In this document: in pieces, positions 30,761-39,314 of the stretch
Layout of the letters: each line of letters begins with the position of its first letter
Numbering within the stretch: position 1 is the first letter of the stretch
Assembly (NCBI RefSeq): GCF_001646665.1
Contig: NZ_LWBU01000053.1
Location: forward strand, 50,404-94,918
Direction: 5' to 3'
DNA from: Streptomyces noursei
Lineage (GTDB): Bacteria; Actinomycetota; Actinomycetes; Streptomycetales; Streptomycetaceae
Length of the DNA stretch: 44,515 bases
Notes under the pieces: model-generated
Seen by the model: the letters and a program-made list of their open reading frames with translations, nothing else
Databases searched by the model: none
Told to the model about the DNA's origin: nothing
Made by a program: the position numbers and the translations under genes

Positions 30761-31993
30761 TTACGGGGTGCTCTTGTGGGGGCCCTCGGCGACGACCGGG
30801 CCGATGACGATCACGGCGGGCGGGCGGACGTCCTCGGCGGCGACCCGCTCGGCCACCGTGGCGAGGGTGGCGTCGACGCGCCGCTGGGAGGAGGTCGTGC
30901 CCTCCTGCACCAGGGCGAGCGGGGTGTCCGGGGCCTTGCCGTGCGCCATCAGCGCTTCGGCGATCGCCCCGATCTTGTCGACGCCCATCAGGACGACGAG
31001 AGTGCCGGTCAGCTTGGCGAGCGACGCCCAGTCGACGAGCGAGCGCGGGTCGTCGGGCGCGACATGGCCGCTGACCACGGTGAACTCGTGCGCCACGCCC
31101 CGGTGGGTGACGGGGATGCCGGCCGCTCCGGGGACGCTGATCGAGCTGGAGATGCCGGGCACGACCGTGCAGGCGATGCCCGCCTCGGCGAGCGCCTGCG
31201 CCTCCTCCATGCCCCGGCCGAAGACGAACGGGTCACCGCCCTTGAGGCGCACCACGGACTTGCCGGCCTTGGCGTGCTCGATGAGGGCGTTGTTGATGGC
31301 CTCCTGGGCCATGAACCGGCCGTACGGGATCTTCGCCGCGTCGATCACCTCGACGTGCGGGGGCAGTTCGTCGAGCAGGTCGCGGGGGCCGAGACGGTCG
31401 GCGATCACCACGTCGGCCTCGGCGAGCAGGCGGCGGCCGCGCACGGTGATCAGGTCGGGGTCGCCGGGGCCGCCGCCGACCAGGGCGACGGAGGGCGTGC
31501 GGTCGCGGTGGTGCGGTGCCACGAGGGAGCCGTCGCGCAGCCCCTCGACGATGGCGTCCCGCACGGCGGCGGAGCGGCGGGGGTCGTGGCCGGTGAGGAC
31601 GGCGACGGTGACGCCTTCGCTGCGCCCGGTCGCGGGGGTCCAGGCGGTGGCCGCCTCGGCGTCGTCGGAGCGTACGCACCAGGTACGGTTCCGTTCGGCC
31701 TCGGCGGAGGCGCGGGCGTTGGCCTCGGGGTCGGTGGCGGCGACCAGGACGTACCAGGCGTCGGCCAGGTCCCCGTCCTCGTACCGGCGCTTCGTCCAGG
31801 TGATCTCGCCGGCCTCCGCCATGGCCTCGACGGACGGCGTCGCGGACGGGGAGATCAGCGTGATGTCGGCGCCGGCCGCGATGAGGGCGGGGAGGCGGCG
31901 CTGGGCGACCTGGCCGCCGCCGATGACGACGACGCGGCGACCGGTCAGGCGCAGTCCGACGGGGTAGGCGGGGTGCTCGGCGTTCTCGGCCAT
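30761..31993 (-). CDS. Siroheme synthase / uroporphyrinogen-III C-methyltransferase (CysG-like fusion)
   Basis: 410 residues, two enzymes in one. N-terminal Rossmann domain with GGGQVAQRR (25-33) is the precorrin-2 dehydrogenase/ferrochelatase-type module; the C-terminal part (from about 165, VALVGGGPGDPDLITVRG) is the SUMT module, with VVRLKGGDPFVFGRG and VPGISSSISVPGAAGIPVTHRG. It makes precorrin-2 for siroheme and cobalamin. At 410 residues it is shorter than E. coli CysG (457); the chelatase dimer region appears reduced. ATG 31993 with GAGGAG upstream. TATCGT at 32101-32096 is a possible -10 box. Proximity to cobT and cobL suggests shared tetrapyrrole supply. Confidence 0.93.
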   Translation of the reverse strand: MAENAEHPAYPVGLRLTGRRVVVIGGGQVAQRRLPALIAAGADITLISPSATPSVEAMAEAGEITWTKRRYEDGDLADAWYVLVAATDPEANARASAEAERNRTWCVRSDDAEAATAWTPATGRSEGVTVAVLTGHDPRRSAAVRDAIVEGLRDGSLVAPHHRDRTPSVALVGGGPGDPDLITVRGRRLLAEADVVIADRLGPRDLLDELPPHVEVIDAAKIPYGRFMAQEAINNALIEHAKAGKSVVRLKGGDPFVFGRGMEEAQALAEAGIACTVVPGISSSISVPGAAGIPVTHRGVAHEFTVVSGHVAPDDPRSLVDWASLAKLTGTLVVLMGVDKIGAIAEALMAHGKAPDTPLALVQEGTTSSQRRVDATLATVAERVAAEDVRPPAVIVIGPVVAEGPHKSTP

Positions 31994-32331
31994 GGCGGTG
32001 CGGCTCCTCGGCGAGGCGTGGTGCGGTGTGCGGAGCCGCTGCGACGGTGAAGCGGCTGGTGGGGCGGGGGGCGCGGCGCTGGGGACGCTGCGACCACGAT
32101 ACGGTGCGCCCCGCCGAGCGGGCAGGGGCGGTGGCCCCGGGGGCGCGGGGTCCGGCCGGTCGCCGTGCCGGACCGGGTTCCGGTGCGGGGGTGCTGCGGG
32201 AGGGCGGCGGCGCTCCGGGTCCGCGGAGGCGCCGCCCACCGGTGACGCGCCGCGCGGGTGGCGGGTACCGGCCGGTGCCCGGGTGCGGGGACCTGCTGCC
32301 CCCCGCACCCGCGTGCCCGCCGCCCGGGCGG
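31994..32331. other. 338-bp intergenic region between cobT and the siroheme synthase gene
   Basis: No coding frame is convincing. It carries the candidate -10 hexamer TATCGT (32101-32096, minus) for the siroheme synthase gene with a weak -35 17 bp upstream, and the cobT terminator at 32280-32311. Otherwise only GC-rich sequence is seen. Confidence 0.6.
32280..32311 (-). terminator. Terminator downstream of cobT fusion gene
   Basis: CGGGTGCGGGG (32280-32290) and CCCCGCACCCG (32301-32311) form an 11-bp perfect stem with a 10-nt loop, 21 bp after the stop codon. Confidence 0.75.
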
Positions 32332-35300
32332 CTACTTCTCGGTGACGCCGGCCGAGTCGAAGGTCGCCACCTCGTGCATCGCCCTGGCCGCGCTCTGGAT
32401 CACCGGGAGGGCCAGCAGCGCGCCGGTGCCCTCGCCCAGGCGGAGGTCGAGGTCCACCAGGGGGCGCAGGCCCAGCTTGTTGAGGGCCGCCACGTGTCCC
32501 GGTTCCGCGCTGCGGTGGCCGGCGATGCAGGCCGCCAGCGCCTCGGGGGCGATGGCCCGGGCCACCAGGGCCGCGGCCCCGGCGCTGACGCCGTCGAGGA
32601 CGACCGGCGTGCGCAGCGAGGCGCCGCCCAGGATGAAGCCGACGAGGGCCGCGTGCTCCAGGCCGCCGACGGCGGAGAGGACGCCGATGGGGTCGGCCGG
32701 GTCGGGCCGGTGCAGGTCCAGTCCGCGCCGTACGACGTCCACCTTGCGGGCGTGCATCTCGTCGTTGATGCCGGTGCCCCGGCCGGTGACCTCCGCCGGG
32801 TCGACGTCGGTGTAGACGGAGATCAGCGCGGCGGACGTGGTGGTGTTGGCGATGCCCATCTCACCGGTGAGCAGCGCCTTGTTGCCGGCCGCCACCAGGT
32901 CGCGGGCCGTCTCGATGCCGACCTCGACGGCCGCGAGGACGTCCTCGCGGCTGAGGGCGGGACCGGTGGTGAAGTCGGCGGTGCCGGGGCGCACCTTGCG
33001 CGGCAGGAGGCCGGGGGTGGCGGGCAGGTCGCCGGCGACGCCGACGTCGATCACGCAGACCTCGGCGCCCACCTGGTTGGCGAACGCGTTGCAGACCGCG
33101 CCGCCGCCGAGGAAGTTGGCGACCATCTGGGCCGTCACCTCCTGGGGCCAGGCGGTGACGCCCTGGGCGTGCACGCCGTGGTCGCCGGCGAAGATCGCGA
33201 CGGCGGCGGGCTCGGGGATGGGCGGCGGGCACATCCGGGACAGCCCGGAGAGCTGGGCGGAGATGATCTCCAGCATGCCGAGCGCGCCGGCGGGCTTGGT
33301 CATGCGCTTCTGCCGCTCCCACGCCTCGCCCAGCGCCTTGGCGTCGAGGGGGCGGATGTTGGAGACGGTCTCCTGGAGCAGGTCGTGCGGCTCCTCGCCG
33401 GGCAGGGCGCGGCGGCCGTACGTCTCCTCGTGGACCACCCACGACAGCGGGCGGCGCTTGGACCAGCCGGCCTGCATCAGCTCGGGCTCCTCGGGGAACT
33501 CGTCGACGTATCCCACGCAGAGGTACGCGACGACTTCCAGGTGCTCGGGCAGGCCGAGGGCGCGGACCATCTCGCGCTCGTCGAAGAAGCTGACCCAGCC
33601 GACACCGAGGCCCTCGGCACGGGCGGCGAGCCACAGGTTCTCGACGGCGAGGGCGGAGGAGTACGGGGCCATCTGCGGCTGCGTGTGGCGGCCCAGGGTG
33701 TGCCGGCCGCCGCGGGTCGGGTCGGCGGTGACCACGATGTTGACCGGGGTGTCGAGGATGGCCTCGATCTTCAGTTCCTTGAACTGCTTGGCCCGGCCCT
33801 TGGGCAGCGACTTCGCGTACGCCTCGCGCTGGCGCTGGGCGAGTTCGTGCATCGAGCGCCGCGTCTCGGCGGAGCGGATGACGACGAAGTCCCAGGGCTG
33901 CGAGTGGCCCACGGAGGGTGCCGTGTGGGCGGCTTCGAGGACCCGGAGGAGGACCTCGTGCGGGATGGGGTCGCTGCGGAAGCCGTTGCGGATGTCGCGG
34001 CGCTCGCGCATGACGCGGAGCACGGCCTCGCGCTCGACGTCGTCGTAGGCGGGGGCCGGGGCGCCCTGGACGGCGGCCTCGGGGGCCTCGGCGGCCTCCG
34101 GGGTTTCCGGCGTGTCGGGGGCGTCCGTGGTGTCCGGGGCGGCCGTGGTGGAGTCCGGGGCCGGGGTGACCTCCGCGGCGGTCGCCGTCTCCGGGGCGGG
34201 GGGCTCCTCGGGGGCCTGCGCCTCCGGTGCCTCGGGCTGCTCCGGCGCGGCCACGGTCTCGGGCTGGGGCTCGGCGGCCACGGGCTGCTCGGCCACGGGC
34301 TGCTCGGCGGCCGGGGCCTCCTCGGCCACGGGCTCGGCGGCCGGGGCCTCGTCGGCGGGTGCCGGCTGCTCGGCCACCGGCTCGGGGGCGTGCGCCTCCG
34401 GAGCGGCGGTCTCGGCGGGCGCCGGCTGCTCGGGCGCCGGTGCGGGGGCCACGGGCTCGGCCGTCGGCTGCTCGGCGGGTGCCGGCTGCTCGGCCACGGC
34501 TGCGTCGGCGACCGGTTCGGCGGCGACGGCTTCCGGGGCCGCCGGCTCGGCGGGGGCCCCGGCCGGCTCGGCGGCGGCCACCGGCTCGGAGGCGACCGGC
34601 TCCTGCGCGACGGGCTCGGGTGCCGGGGCCTCGGGTGCCGGGGCCTCGGGAGCCGGGGCCTCGGGAGCCGGGGCCTCGGCGGCCGGTGCGGGCTGCTGGA
34701 CCGGCTCCGCCACGGCCGGGGCACCGCCGTCGCGCGGCGCCGGAACGGTGACGGCGTCGGGCACGGGCGGCACGGCCGCGTCGACGGCCTCCGGGGCGGG
34801 CTCGGGAGCCGGCTCGGCGGCGGCCTGCGGGGCGGCGGCGGGCACGGTCGGGGCGAGGTGCGGTGCGGTCGGGACGGAGCCCTCGACCGGGACGAACTGC
34901 CCGACGGGCGCGGGCGCCTGGTCCGGAACGACCGTTTCTGCTGTGGCAGGAGGCGTCACCAGAGGCCCCTGTGGCTGCGGGGACCACGGCTCCGCGCTCT
35001 GCGGCGGCAGTTCCCCGAGCTGCGGGCCGGCCGGCACGGACACCGGCTCCTCGCGCGGCACGTCCAGGTACTCCAGGCCGCCGGAGGTCGCCGGGCCGGG
35101 GTTCGCGGGCCCGCGGTCGGCGAGCGAGCGGACGACCCCGCCGGAGGTGTCGGGGACGGGCGGGCCCATGTGGAGCGGGCGGCGTGCCGTCGCGGCGGCC
35201 GGCGCGGGCGCCGGGGCCTGCGCGGGTTCGGGAGCGGCGGCCGGGGCCGGCTCGGGCAGCCGTACGCCGGACAGGTCGACCGAGCCGGAGTCACGGCCAC

Positions 35301-35979
35301 CCGCCTCGTGGGCGCCGGCCTCATGGACCACGGCCTCGTGCGCGACCGGCTCCTGCGGGGCGGGCTCCTGCGTCGCCACCGGCTCCGCCGCGACCTGCGC
35401 GTGTGCCCCGGTCCCGGGCACGGCCTGCTCCGGTGCCACGGGCCCGTGCGCCTCGGCACCGGGCTCGTGCACCGCGGCGTCCTGCACCGCGGGCTCCTGG
35501 AAGGCGGGCTGCTGGGCGGCGGGCTCGTAGGCGGCCTGTTCGTACGCCGCCTGCTCGTACGCGACCTGCTCATAGGCCGTCTGCTCGTAGGAGCCCGCCT
35601 CGTGCGCCACCGGCTCGTAGCCGGCAGCGGCCGCCTCGTGCCCCACCGGCGCCTGCGCCGCCGGGTCGTACCCGGCCTGCTGCTGCGCCTGCTGGAGCTG
35701 CTGGGCCTGCTGCTCGGCGATGACCGCCGCGCCCACCGGGTCCACCGCCGGCGGAACCGTCGGGGGCACGGCCGTGGCGGCCGGCGCCGGCGCGACGCCG
35801 GCGTGCGGCTCGCTCCAGGCCCCCTGGGATCCGGGCATCAGCAGCAGGTCGTCGTCCTCGGCGGTGTTCTCGGAGGGGTCCAGGAAGGTGTACGCGCCCG
35901 GAGCGGGGATGCCCGGCTGCTCCACCATGCCTGCGTTCTCCGGCTGCCCCTCGCCCGGGACCTGGCCGGTGTCAGTCAT
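32332..35979 (-). CDS. cobT: BluB-CobT fusion: DMB synthase-like nitroreductase joined to nicotinate-nucleotide:DMB phosphoribosyltransferase, with long disordered N-terminus
   Basis: 1215 residues in three parts. Residues 1 to about 640 are Ala/Pro/Glu/Val-rich low complexity, including a YEQAA-type pentapeptide run (nucleotides about 35525-35590) and an APEAP run from a 15-bp DNA repeat (34622-34681). About 648-864 is a BluB-type flavin nitroreductase (RRDIRNGFRSDPIP, SQPWDFVVIRSAETRRS, GLGVGWVSFF), which makes dimethylbenzimidazole from FMNH2. About 865-1215 is CobT, with GDHGVHAQGVTAWP, TGEMGIANTT and the C-terminal LGEGTGALLALP carrying the catalytic Glu; it activates DMB for the lower ligand of cobalamin. 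The fusion couples consecutive steps. ATG 35979. No transmembrane segment is seen in the disordered region. Confidence 0.93.
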   Translation of the reverse strand: MTDTGQVPGEGQPENAGMVEQPGIPAPGAYTFLDPSENTAEDDDLLLMPGSQGAWSEPHAGVAPAPAATAVPPTVPPAVDPVGAAVIAEQQAQQLQQAQQQAGYDPAAQAPVGHEAAAAGYEPVAHEAGSYEQTAYEQVAYEQAAYEQAAYEPAAQQPAFQEPAVQDAAVHEPGAEAHGPVAPEQAVPGTGAHAQVAAEPVATQEPAPQEPVAHEAVVHEAGAHEAGGRDSGSVDLSGVRLPEPAPAAAPEPAQAPAPAPAAATARRPLHMGPPVPDTSGGVVRSLADRGPANPGPATSGGLEYLDVPREEPVSVPAGPQLGELPPQSAEPWSPQPQGPLVTPPATAETVVPDQAPAPVGQFVPVEGSVPTAPHLAPTVPAAAPQAAAEPAPEPAPEAVDAAVPPVPDAVTVPAPRDGGAPAVAEPVQQPAPAAEAPAPEAPAPEAPAPEAPAPEPVAQEPVASEPVAAAEPAGAPAEPAAPEAVAAEPVADAAVAEQPAPAEQPTAEPVAPAPAPEQPAPAETAAPEAHAPEPVAEQPAPADEAPAAEPVAEEAPAAEQPVAEQPVAAEPQPETVAAPEQPEAPEAQAPEEPPAPETATAAEVTPAPDSTTAAPDTTDAPDTPETPEAAEAPEAAVQGAPAPAYDDVEREAVLRVMRERRDIRNGFRSDPIPHEVLLRVLEAAHTAPSVGHSQPWDFVVIRSAETRRSMHELAQRQREAYAKSLPKGRAKQFKELKIEAILDTPVNIVVTADPTRGGRHTLGRHTQPQMAPYSSALAVENLWLAARAEGLGVGWVSFFDEREMVRALGLPEHLEVVAYLCVGYVDEFPEEPELMQAGWSKRRPLSWVVHEETYGRRALPGEEPHDLLQETVSNIRPLDAKALGEAWERQKRMTKPAGALGMLEIISAQLSGLSRMCPPPIPEPAAVAIFAGDHGVHAQGVTAWPQEVTAQMVANFLGGGAVCNAFANQVGAEVCVIDVGVAGDLPATPGLLPRKVRPGTADFTTGPALSREDVLAAVEVGIETARDLVAAGNKALLTGEMGIANTTTSAALISVYTDVDPAEVTGRGTGINDEMHARKVDVVRRGLDLHRPDPADPIGVLSAVGGLEHAALVGFILGGASLRTPVVLDGVSAGAAALVARAIAPEALAACIAGHRSAEPGHVAALNKLGLRPLVDLDLRLGEGTGALLALPVIQSAARAMHEVATFDSAGVTEK
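34622..34681. repeat. 15-bp tandem repeat inside the cobT fusion gene
   Basis: Four tandem copies of a 15-bp unit (GCCGGGGCCTCGGGT/A, last copy diverged) encoding Ala-Pro-Glu-Ala-Pro steps in the disordered region. Such repeats expand and contract by slippage, so length may vary between strains. Confidence 0.75.
35525..35590. repeat. 15-bp tandem repeat encoding YEQAA-type units
   Basis: Imperfect 15-bp repeats give successive (A)YEQ(A/V/T)A pentapeptides on the minus strand. They are distinct from the APEAP repeats and introduce regularly spaced tyrosines into an otherwise Pro/Ala-rich tail. Confidence 0.7.
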
Positions 35980-36284
35980 GCGTACCCCTCGCCCATCGGT
36001 TGTGCTCCTTCAGACCGTCGCCCGCAAACAAGAACGAGCATGCGCGCCGCGCGGCACGAACGGCACGCGGACATCACGTATTGTCGCGGCCTTCTGCCGC
36101 CGTGGCAGCGGGATCCGCCGCCGTCGGCTGTGGACTGCGCCACGTTGCGCAACCCCCCGGTGACGCCGTACCGCGCCGGGTGCCCTCTCGGGTCCCTTTT
36201 TTCCGGACATCGACGATCCCTCGCCGACCGCCCGGCCGCCGTACAACGATCGGCCAGCCTACCTGCCGTCCCGTAGTGACATGG
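35980..36284. other. 305-bp gap upstream of the cobT fusion gene
   Basis: A short minus-strand frame (36246-36010) exists but is Arg-rich without family resemblance, and I do not call it. Visible signals are a 10-bp palindrome GTTGCGCAAC (36144-36153) and the inverted repeat CTGCC/GGCAG near 36095-36110 upstream of GACAAT at 36085-36080 (minus), a possible -10. I looked for a cobalamin riboswitch (GCCACTG core and B12 box) and did not find a convincing one. Confidence 0.55.
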
Positions 36285-37493
36285 TCACGGGGAGGGTGCG
36301 GGCCGGTGCCCGGAGAGCAGGAAGACGACGGAGCGGTCGCGTTCCGTCCAGGTGCCGGGGTCGAGGTCGACGGACTGCAGGAGGGCGCACTCGACCACGT
36401 ACCCGCCCTCCTTCAGGGCCCCGCCGATGGCCTCGGCGTCGTCGCGGGTGGTGGCGTGCGCGACGATCCGTTCGGGGCGGCGGTCCGCGCAGGCGGTGAC
36501 GACCGCCGCTCCCCCGCCGCCGACGCGGACGACGTCGGGTTCGGGCAGCCGCTCCAGGACGTGCGGCGCGCGTCCGGCCACCGTCTGGACCTGGACGCCG
36601 AAGTGGCGTGCGGCGGCCTCGGTGCGGGCGCAGGCGGCCGGGTCCTCGTCGACCGCGATCACGGCCGCTCCGAAGCGGGCGGCCTCGACGGCGAGCGCGC
36701 CCGCGCCGCAGCCGATGTCCCACACGAGGTCGCCGGAGCGCGGGCCGAGGCGGGCGAGCTGGGCGGAGCGGAGGCCGTCCGACTCGCCGGTGCCGAGGTC
36801 ACCGCCGTAGGTGTGCGCGGGCAGCCCCCAGCCGCGTACCGACCCGGGGTCCCGGCCCATCAGCCATCCGCCGCCCCCCTGGGTGGCGCCGGTGCCGCCG
36901 ATGACGATGACGACGTTGGGGTCGCGCCAGGTGTGGTCGGCGACCTTGTCGGAGGTGAGGACGGTGACCTGCTCGCGTTCGGTGCCGAGTTCCTCGCAGA
37001 TGACGAAGGTGCGGTGCACGTCGTCGAGGAGGAGGGCGAGTTCGGCCGGGCCGGCGCCCGGGGAGGTCAGCACGGCGACCTTCGGGTGGGCACGGCACAC
37101 ATTGACGGCGCGGCGCAGGGTACGGGTGTGGGCGACGACGACCTGGGCGTCGTCCCAGGGCATGCCGGCGCGGGCGAAGGCGGCGGCGACGGAGGAGACG
37201 GCGGGCACCACTTCGACCTCGAGGCCGTGCTGGGGTGCGCGCAGGGTGCGGACGACGCCGAAGAAGCCGGGGTCGCCGTCGGCGAGGACCACGGCGGTGC
37301 CGCGGTGGCCGGCGATGCGGCGGGCGGCGAGGTCGACGCTGCCGAGGCGGACGCGTTCGGCGGCGGGCGGGATCTCCGGGAGTGCCAGGTGGTGGCCGGC
37401 TCCGGCCACCAGGGTGGCGGCCGAGAGGGCGGACCTGGCGGCCGTGGTGAGGGGCGAACCGTCCCAGCCGATCACCGTGACCCGGTCGGCCAT
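36285..37493 (-). CDS. cobL: Precorrin-6Y C5,15-methyltransferase (decarboxylating), CbiE-CbiT fusion
   Basis: 402 residues. The N-terminal half (about 1-200) is a tetrapyrrole methylase (CbiE-like), with VLADGDPGFFGVVRTL, VVPAVSSVAAAFARAG and VAVLTSPGAGPAEL. The C-terminal half (about 230-400) is a class I SAM methyltransferase (CbiT-like) with LVWDIGCGAGALAVEAA. The two catalyse C5 and C15 methylation and decarboxylation of precorrin-6Y in corrin synthesis. ATG 37493. It belongs with the BluB-CobT gene 305 bp downstream on the same strand. No other corrin ring enzyme is in the window, so the rest must be elsewhere. Confidence 0.93.
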   Translation of the reverse strand: MADRVTVIGWDGSPLTTAARSALSAATLVAGAGHHLALPEIPPAAERVRLGSVDLAARRIAGHRGTAVVLADGDPGFFGVVRTLRAPQHGLEVEVVPAVSSVAAAFARAGMPWDDAQVVVAHTRTLRRAVNVCRAHPKVAVLTSPGAGPAELALLLDDVHRTFVICEELGTEREQVTVLTSDKVADHTWRDPNVVIVIGGTGATQGGGGWLMGRDPGSVRGWGLPAHTYGGDLGTGESDGLRSAQLARLGPRSGDLVWDIGCGAGALAVEAARFGAAVIAVDEDPAACARTEAAARHFGVQVQTVAGRAPHVLERLPEPDVVRVGGGGAAVVTACADRRPERIVAHATTRDDAEAIGGALKEGGYVVECALLQSVDLDPGTWTERDRSVVFLLSGHRPAPSP

Positions 37494-37556
37494 CTTCGTC
37501 TGTCTCCTGGAGTGTCGGTGGGGGGTCGAGTGGAGTGCTGGTGAGCGTACCGGGTC

Positions 37557-38192
37557 TCAGTTCCAGTCGGTGAACGAGGAGTAGCCGGCGTCGGCGAGCT
37601 GGTCGGCGGCGCCTTCCAGGTCCTCGGGGAGGAGGCTCCAGACGATCAGGTCGGTGCGGATGTCGGTCCAGCCTCCGTCCTCGGTCTGGGTGCGCGCTAT
37701 CCAGGCGTTGCGCAGGACGCCCTCGCTGATGCAGCCGATCTTCTGGGCGACCTGCTGGGAGGCGGTGTTGTCGGCGGCGGTGCGCAGTTCCAGGCGTTCG
37801 AAGTGCTGGTCGCGGAAGAGCCATTGGGCGACGGCGAGGACGGATTCGGTGGCGTATCCCTCGCCGCGTGCCCAGGGGGCGGTGACGTAGGCGACTTCGG
37901 TGGCGCGGGTGCGCCAGTTGGTGTTCCGGAGGTGGATGATTCCGACGAGGCGCTGGGTGAGGAACTCGGTGACGGCGAGGACGACGCCGCGGCCCTCGGT
38001 GCGTTCCGCGGGGGCGATCCTGCGGACCCAGTCCTCGGCGTGTGCCGCGGTGTAGGGGTGGGGGGCGGAGGTCCAGGCGACGACCATCTCGTCGTTCATC
38101 ATCTCCAGGTGCGCGGGGATGTCCGCGTCCTCGTAGGGGCGCAGCACCAACCGTTCCGTGCTGATGGAGATGTCCGGAAAGGTGGTAGTCAT
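37557..38192 (-). CDS. GNAT acetyltransferase, RimJ/RimL type
   Basis: 211 residues. STERLVLRPYEDADIPAHLEMM is the usual opening of the RimJ/RimL-like GNAT family, followed by APWARGEGYATESVLAVAQW (acetyl-CoA loop) and LRTAADNTASQQVAQKIGC. Substrate unknown; protein N-termini or antibiotics are both possible for this family. ATG 38192 is chosen because GGAG lies 6 nt upstream; ATG 38204 would add four residues. The upstream region carries a short tandem repeat at 38279-38322. The start of the gene is 190 bp from the metQ stop. Confidence 0.88.
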   Translation of the reverse strand: MTTTFPDISISTERLVLRPYEDADIPAHLEMMNDEMVVAWTSAPHPYTAAHAEDWVRRIAPAERTEGRGVVLAVTEFLTQRLVGIIHLRNTNWRTRATEVAYVTAPWARGEGYATESVLAVAQWLFRDQHFERLELRTAADNTASQQVAQKIGCISEGVLRNAWIARTQTEDGGWTDIRTDLIVWSLLPEDLEGAADQLADAGYSSFTDWN

Positions 38193-38278
38193 GCGCAGCT
38201 CCATGCCGGGGACCGTCCGTAAAGGCCGTGAACGCACAGCATGCAGCATGCAGCCGGTTGTGCGCATGGCCGGGTCGG

Positions 38279-38322
38279 TACGGATTCGTCGATACGGATA
38301 CGTCGACTCGTCGATGCGTCGA
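38279..38322. repeat. 14-bp tandem repeat with CGTCGA core upstream of the GNAT gene
   Basis: TACGGATTCGTCGA (38279-38292) is followed directly by TACGGATACGTCGA (38293-38306), then two more CGTCGA cores at 38309 and 38317. It sits 87-130 bp upstream of the GNAT start and overlaps no coding region. Possible operator array; no known regulator site recognised. Confidence 0.7.
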
Positions 38323-38329
38323 CATGGCG

Positions 38330-38364
38330 CGGCCCCGCGCACCGGAAGGGGGTGCGCGGGGCCG
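38330..38364 (-). terminator. Terminator of the metNIQ operon
   Basis: Arms 38330-38343 and 38351-38364 form a 14-bp stem with loop GGAAGGG, beginning 18 bp after the metQ stop. Confidence 0.82.
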
Positions 38365-38382
38365 GGGGCCGTGCGGCGAGGG

Positions 38383-39246
38383 TTACTTGACCGCTCCGAA
38401 GGCGGAGACGATGGAGCCGTCCTTGTAGGTGTCCTCGATGTACTTCTTCACCTCGGGCGAGTTGAGGAGCTCGGCGAGCTTCTGCACGCGCGCGTCCTTC
38501 TCGTCGCCCTTCCTGACGGCGAGGAAGTTGGCGTACGGGTTGCCCTCGGCCTTCTCCAGCGCCAGGGCGTCCTTGGCGGGGCTGAGCTTGGCCTCGATGG
38601 CGTAGTTGCCGTTGATGACGGCGGCGTCGACGTCGTTCAGGGCGCGGGGCACGGTGGCGGCCTCCAGCTCCTTGAACTCCAGGCCCTTCTTGTCCTTGAT
38701 GTCGGAGAGCTTGCCGTTGGCTCCGACGCCGTCCTTGAGGGTGATGACGCCGTTGTCGGCGAGGAGCTTGAGGGCGCGGCCGCCGTTGGTGGTGTCGTTG
38801 GGGACGGCGACGGTCTGCCCGGCCTTGAGGTCCTTGAGGGACTTGAGCTTCTTGGAGTAGAGGCCGAGGGGCTCAAGGTGGACGTTGACGACCGGGACGA
38901 TGGTCGTCTTGTTCTTCTTGTTGAAGTCGTCCAGGTACGGCTTGTGCTGGAAGTAGTTGGCGTCGACCTGGCCGCTCTGGGTGGCGGTGTTGGGCAGGAC
39001 GTAGTCCGTGAACTCCTTCACCTCCAGCTTGAGGCCGGCCTTCTCGGCGAGGTTGTCCTTGACGAAGGTCAGGATGTCGGCGTGCGGCGTCGGGGACGCG
39101 GCGACGACCAGCGGCGCGGACGCGTCGGCCTTGCCCGAGCCGCCCTTGGAGGAGGACGGGTCGGAGGCCGTGCCGCAGGCGGTGAGGCCGAGGGCGAGGG
39201 CGGTGATGGTGGCGAAGGCGCCGGTGAGCTTGATGTTCTTACGCAC
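38383..39246 (-). CDS. metQ: Methionine ABC transporter substrate-binding lipoprotein
   Basis: 287 residues. Signal peptide MRKNIKLTGAFATITALALG with lipobox LTAC (Cys24) anchors it to the outer face of the membrane. The body is NlpA/MetQ: PTPHADILTFVKD, QHKPYLDDFN, and NDTTNGGRALKLLADNGVI, which binds the ligand. GTG start 39246 with AGAGG upstream. It is the third gene of metN-metI-metQ, with a 68-bp gap after metI. Ligand is predicted as L- or D-methionine; other amino acids cannot be excluded. Confidence 0.95.
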   Translation of the reverse strand: MRKNIKLTGAFATITALALGLTACGTASDPSSSKGGSGKADASAPLVVAASPTPHADILTFVKDNLAEKAGLKLEVKEFTDYVLPNTATQSGQVDANYFQHKPYLDDFNKKNKTTIVPVVNVHLEPLGLYSKKLKSLKDLKAGQTVAVPNDTTNGGRALKLLADNGVITLKDGVGANGKLSDIKDKKGLEFKELEAATVPRALNDVDAAVINGNYAIEAKLSPAKDALALEKAEGNPYANFLAVRKGDEKDARVQKLAELLNSPEVKKYIEDTYKDGSIVSAFGAVK

Positions 39247-39314
39247 GAAAAGTGCCTCTTTCTGGTGGTGCGGACAACGCCCGGACAAGGAGTGCGGGCT
39301 GTTCTTCAGGGGGT

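Noticed and set aside
36010..36246. 78-codon minus-strand frame upstream of cobT
   Set aside because: Arg-rich, no family resemblance, no convincing ribosome binding site, and it overlaps the region where the cobT promoter must lie.
32026..36276. Very long plus-strand frame (Gly/Leu/Arg-rich, over 1,400 codons) opposite the cobT fusion gene
   Set aside because: It is a GC-driven shadow of the real gene. The minus strand has clear BluB and CobT motifs; the plus frame has no recognisable domain and low-complexity Gly runs that mirror Ala/Pro codons.
35980..36284. Cobalamin riboswitch upstream of cobT
   Set aside because: I searched by eye for the GCCACTG core and B12 box and found only partial likenesses; not enough to call.
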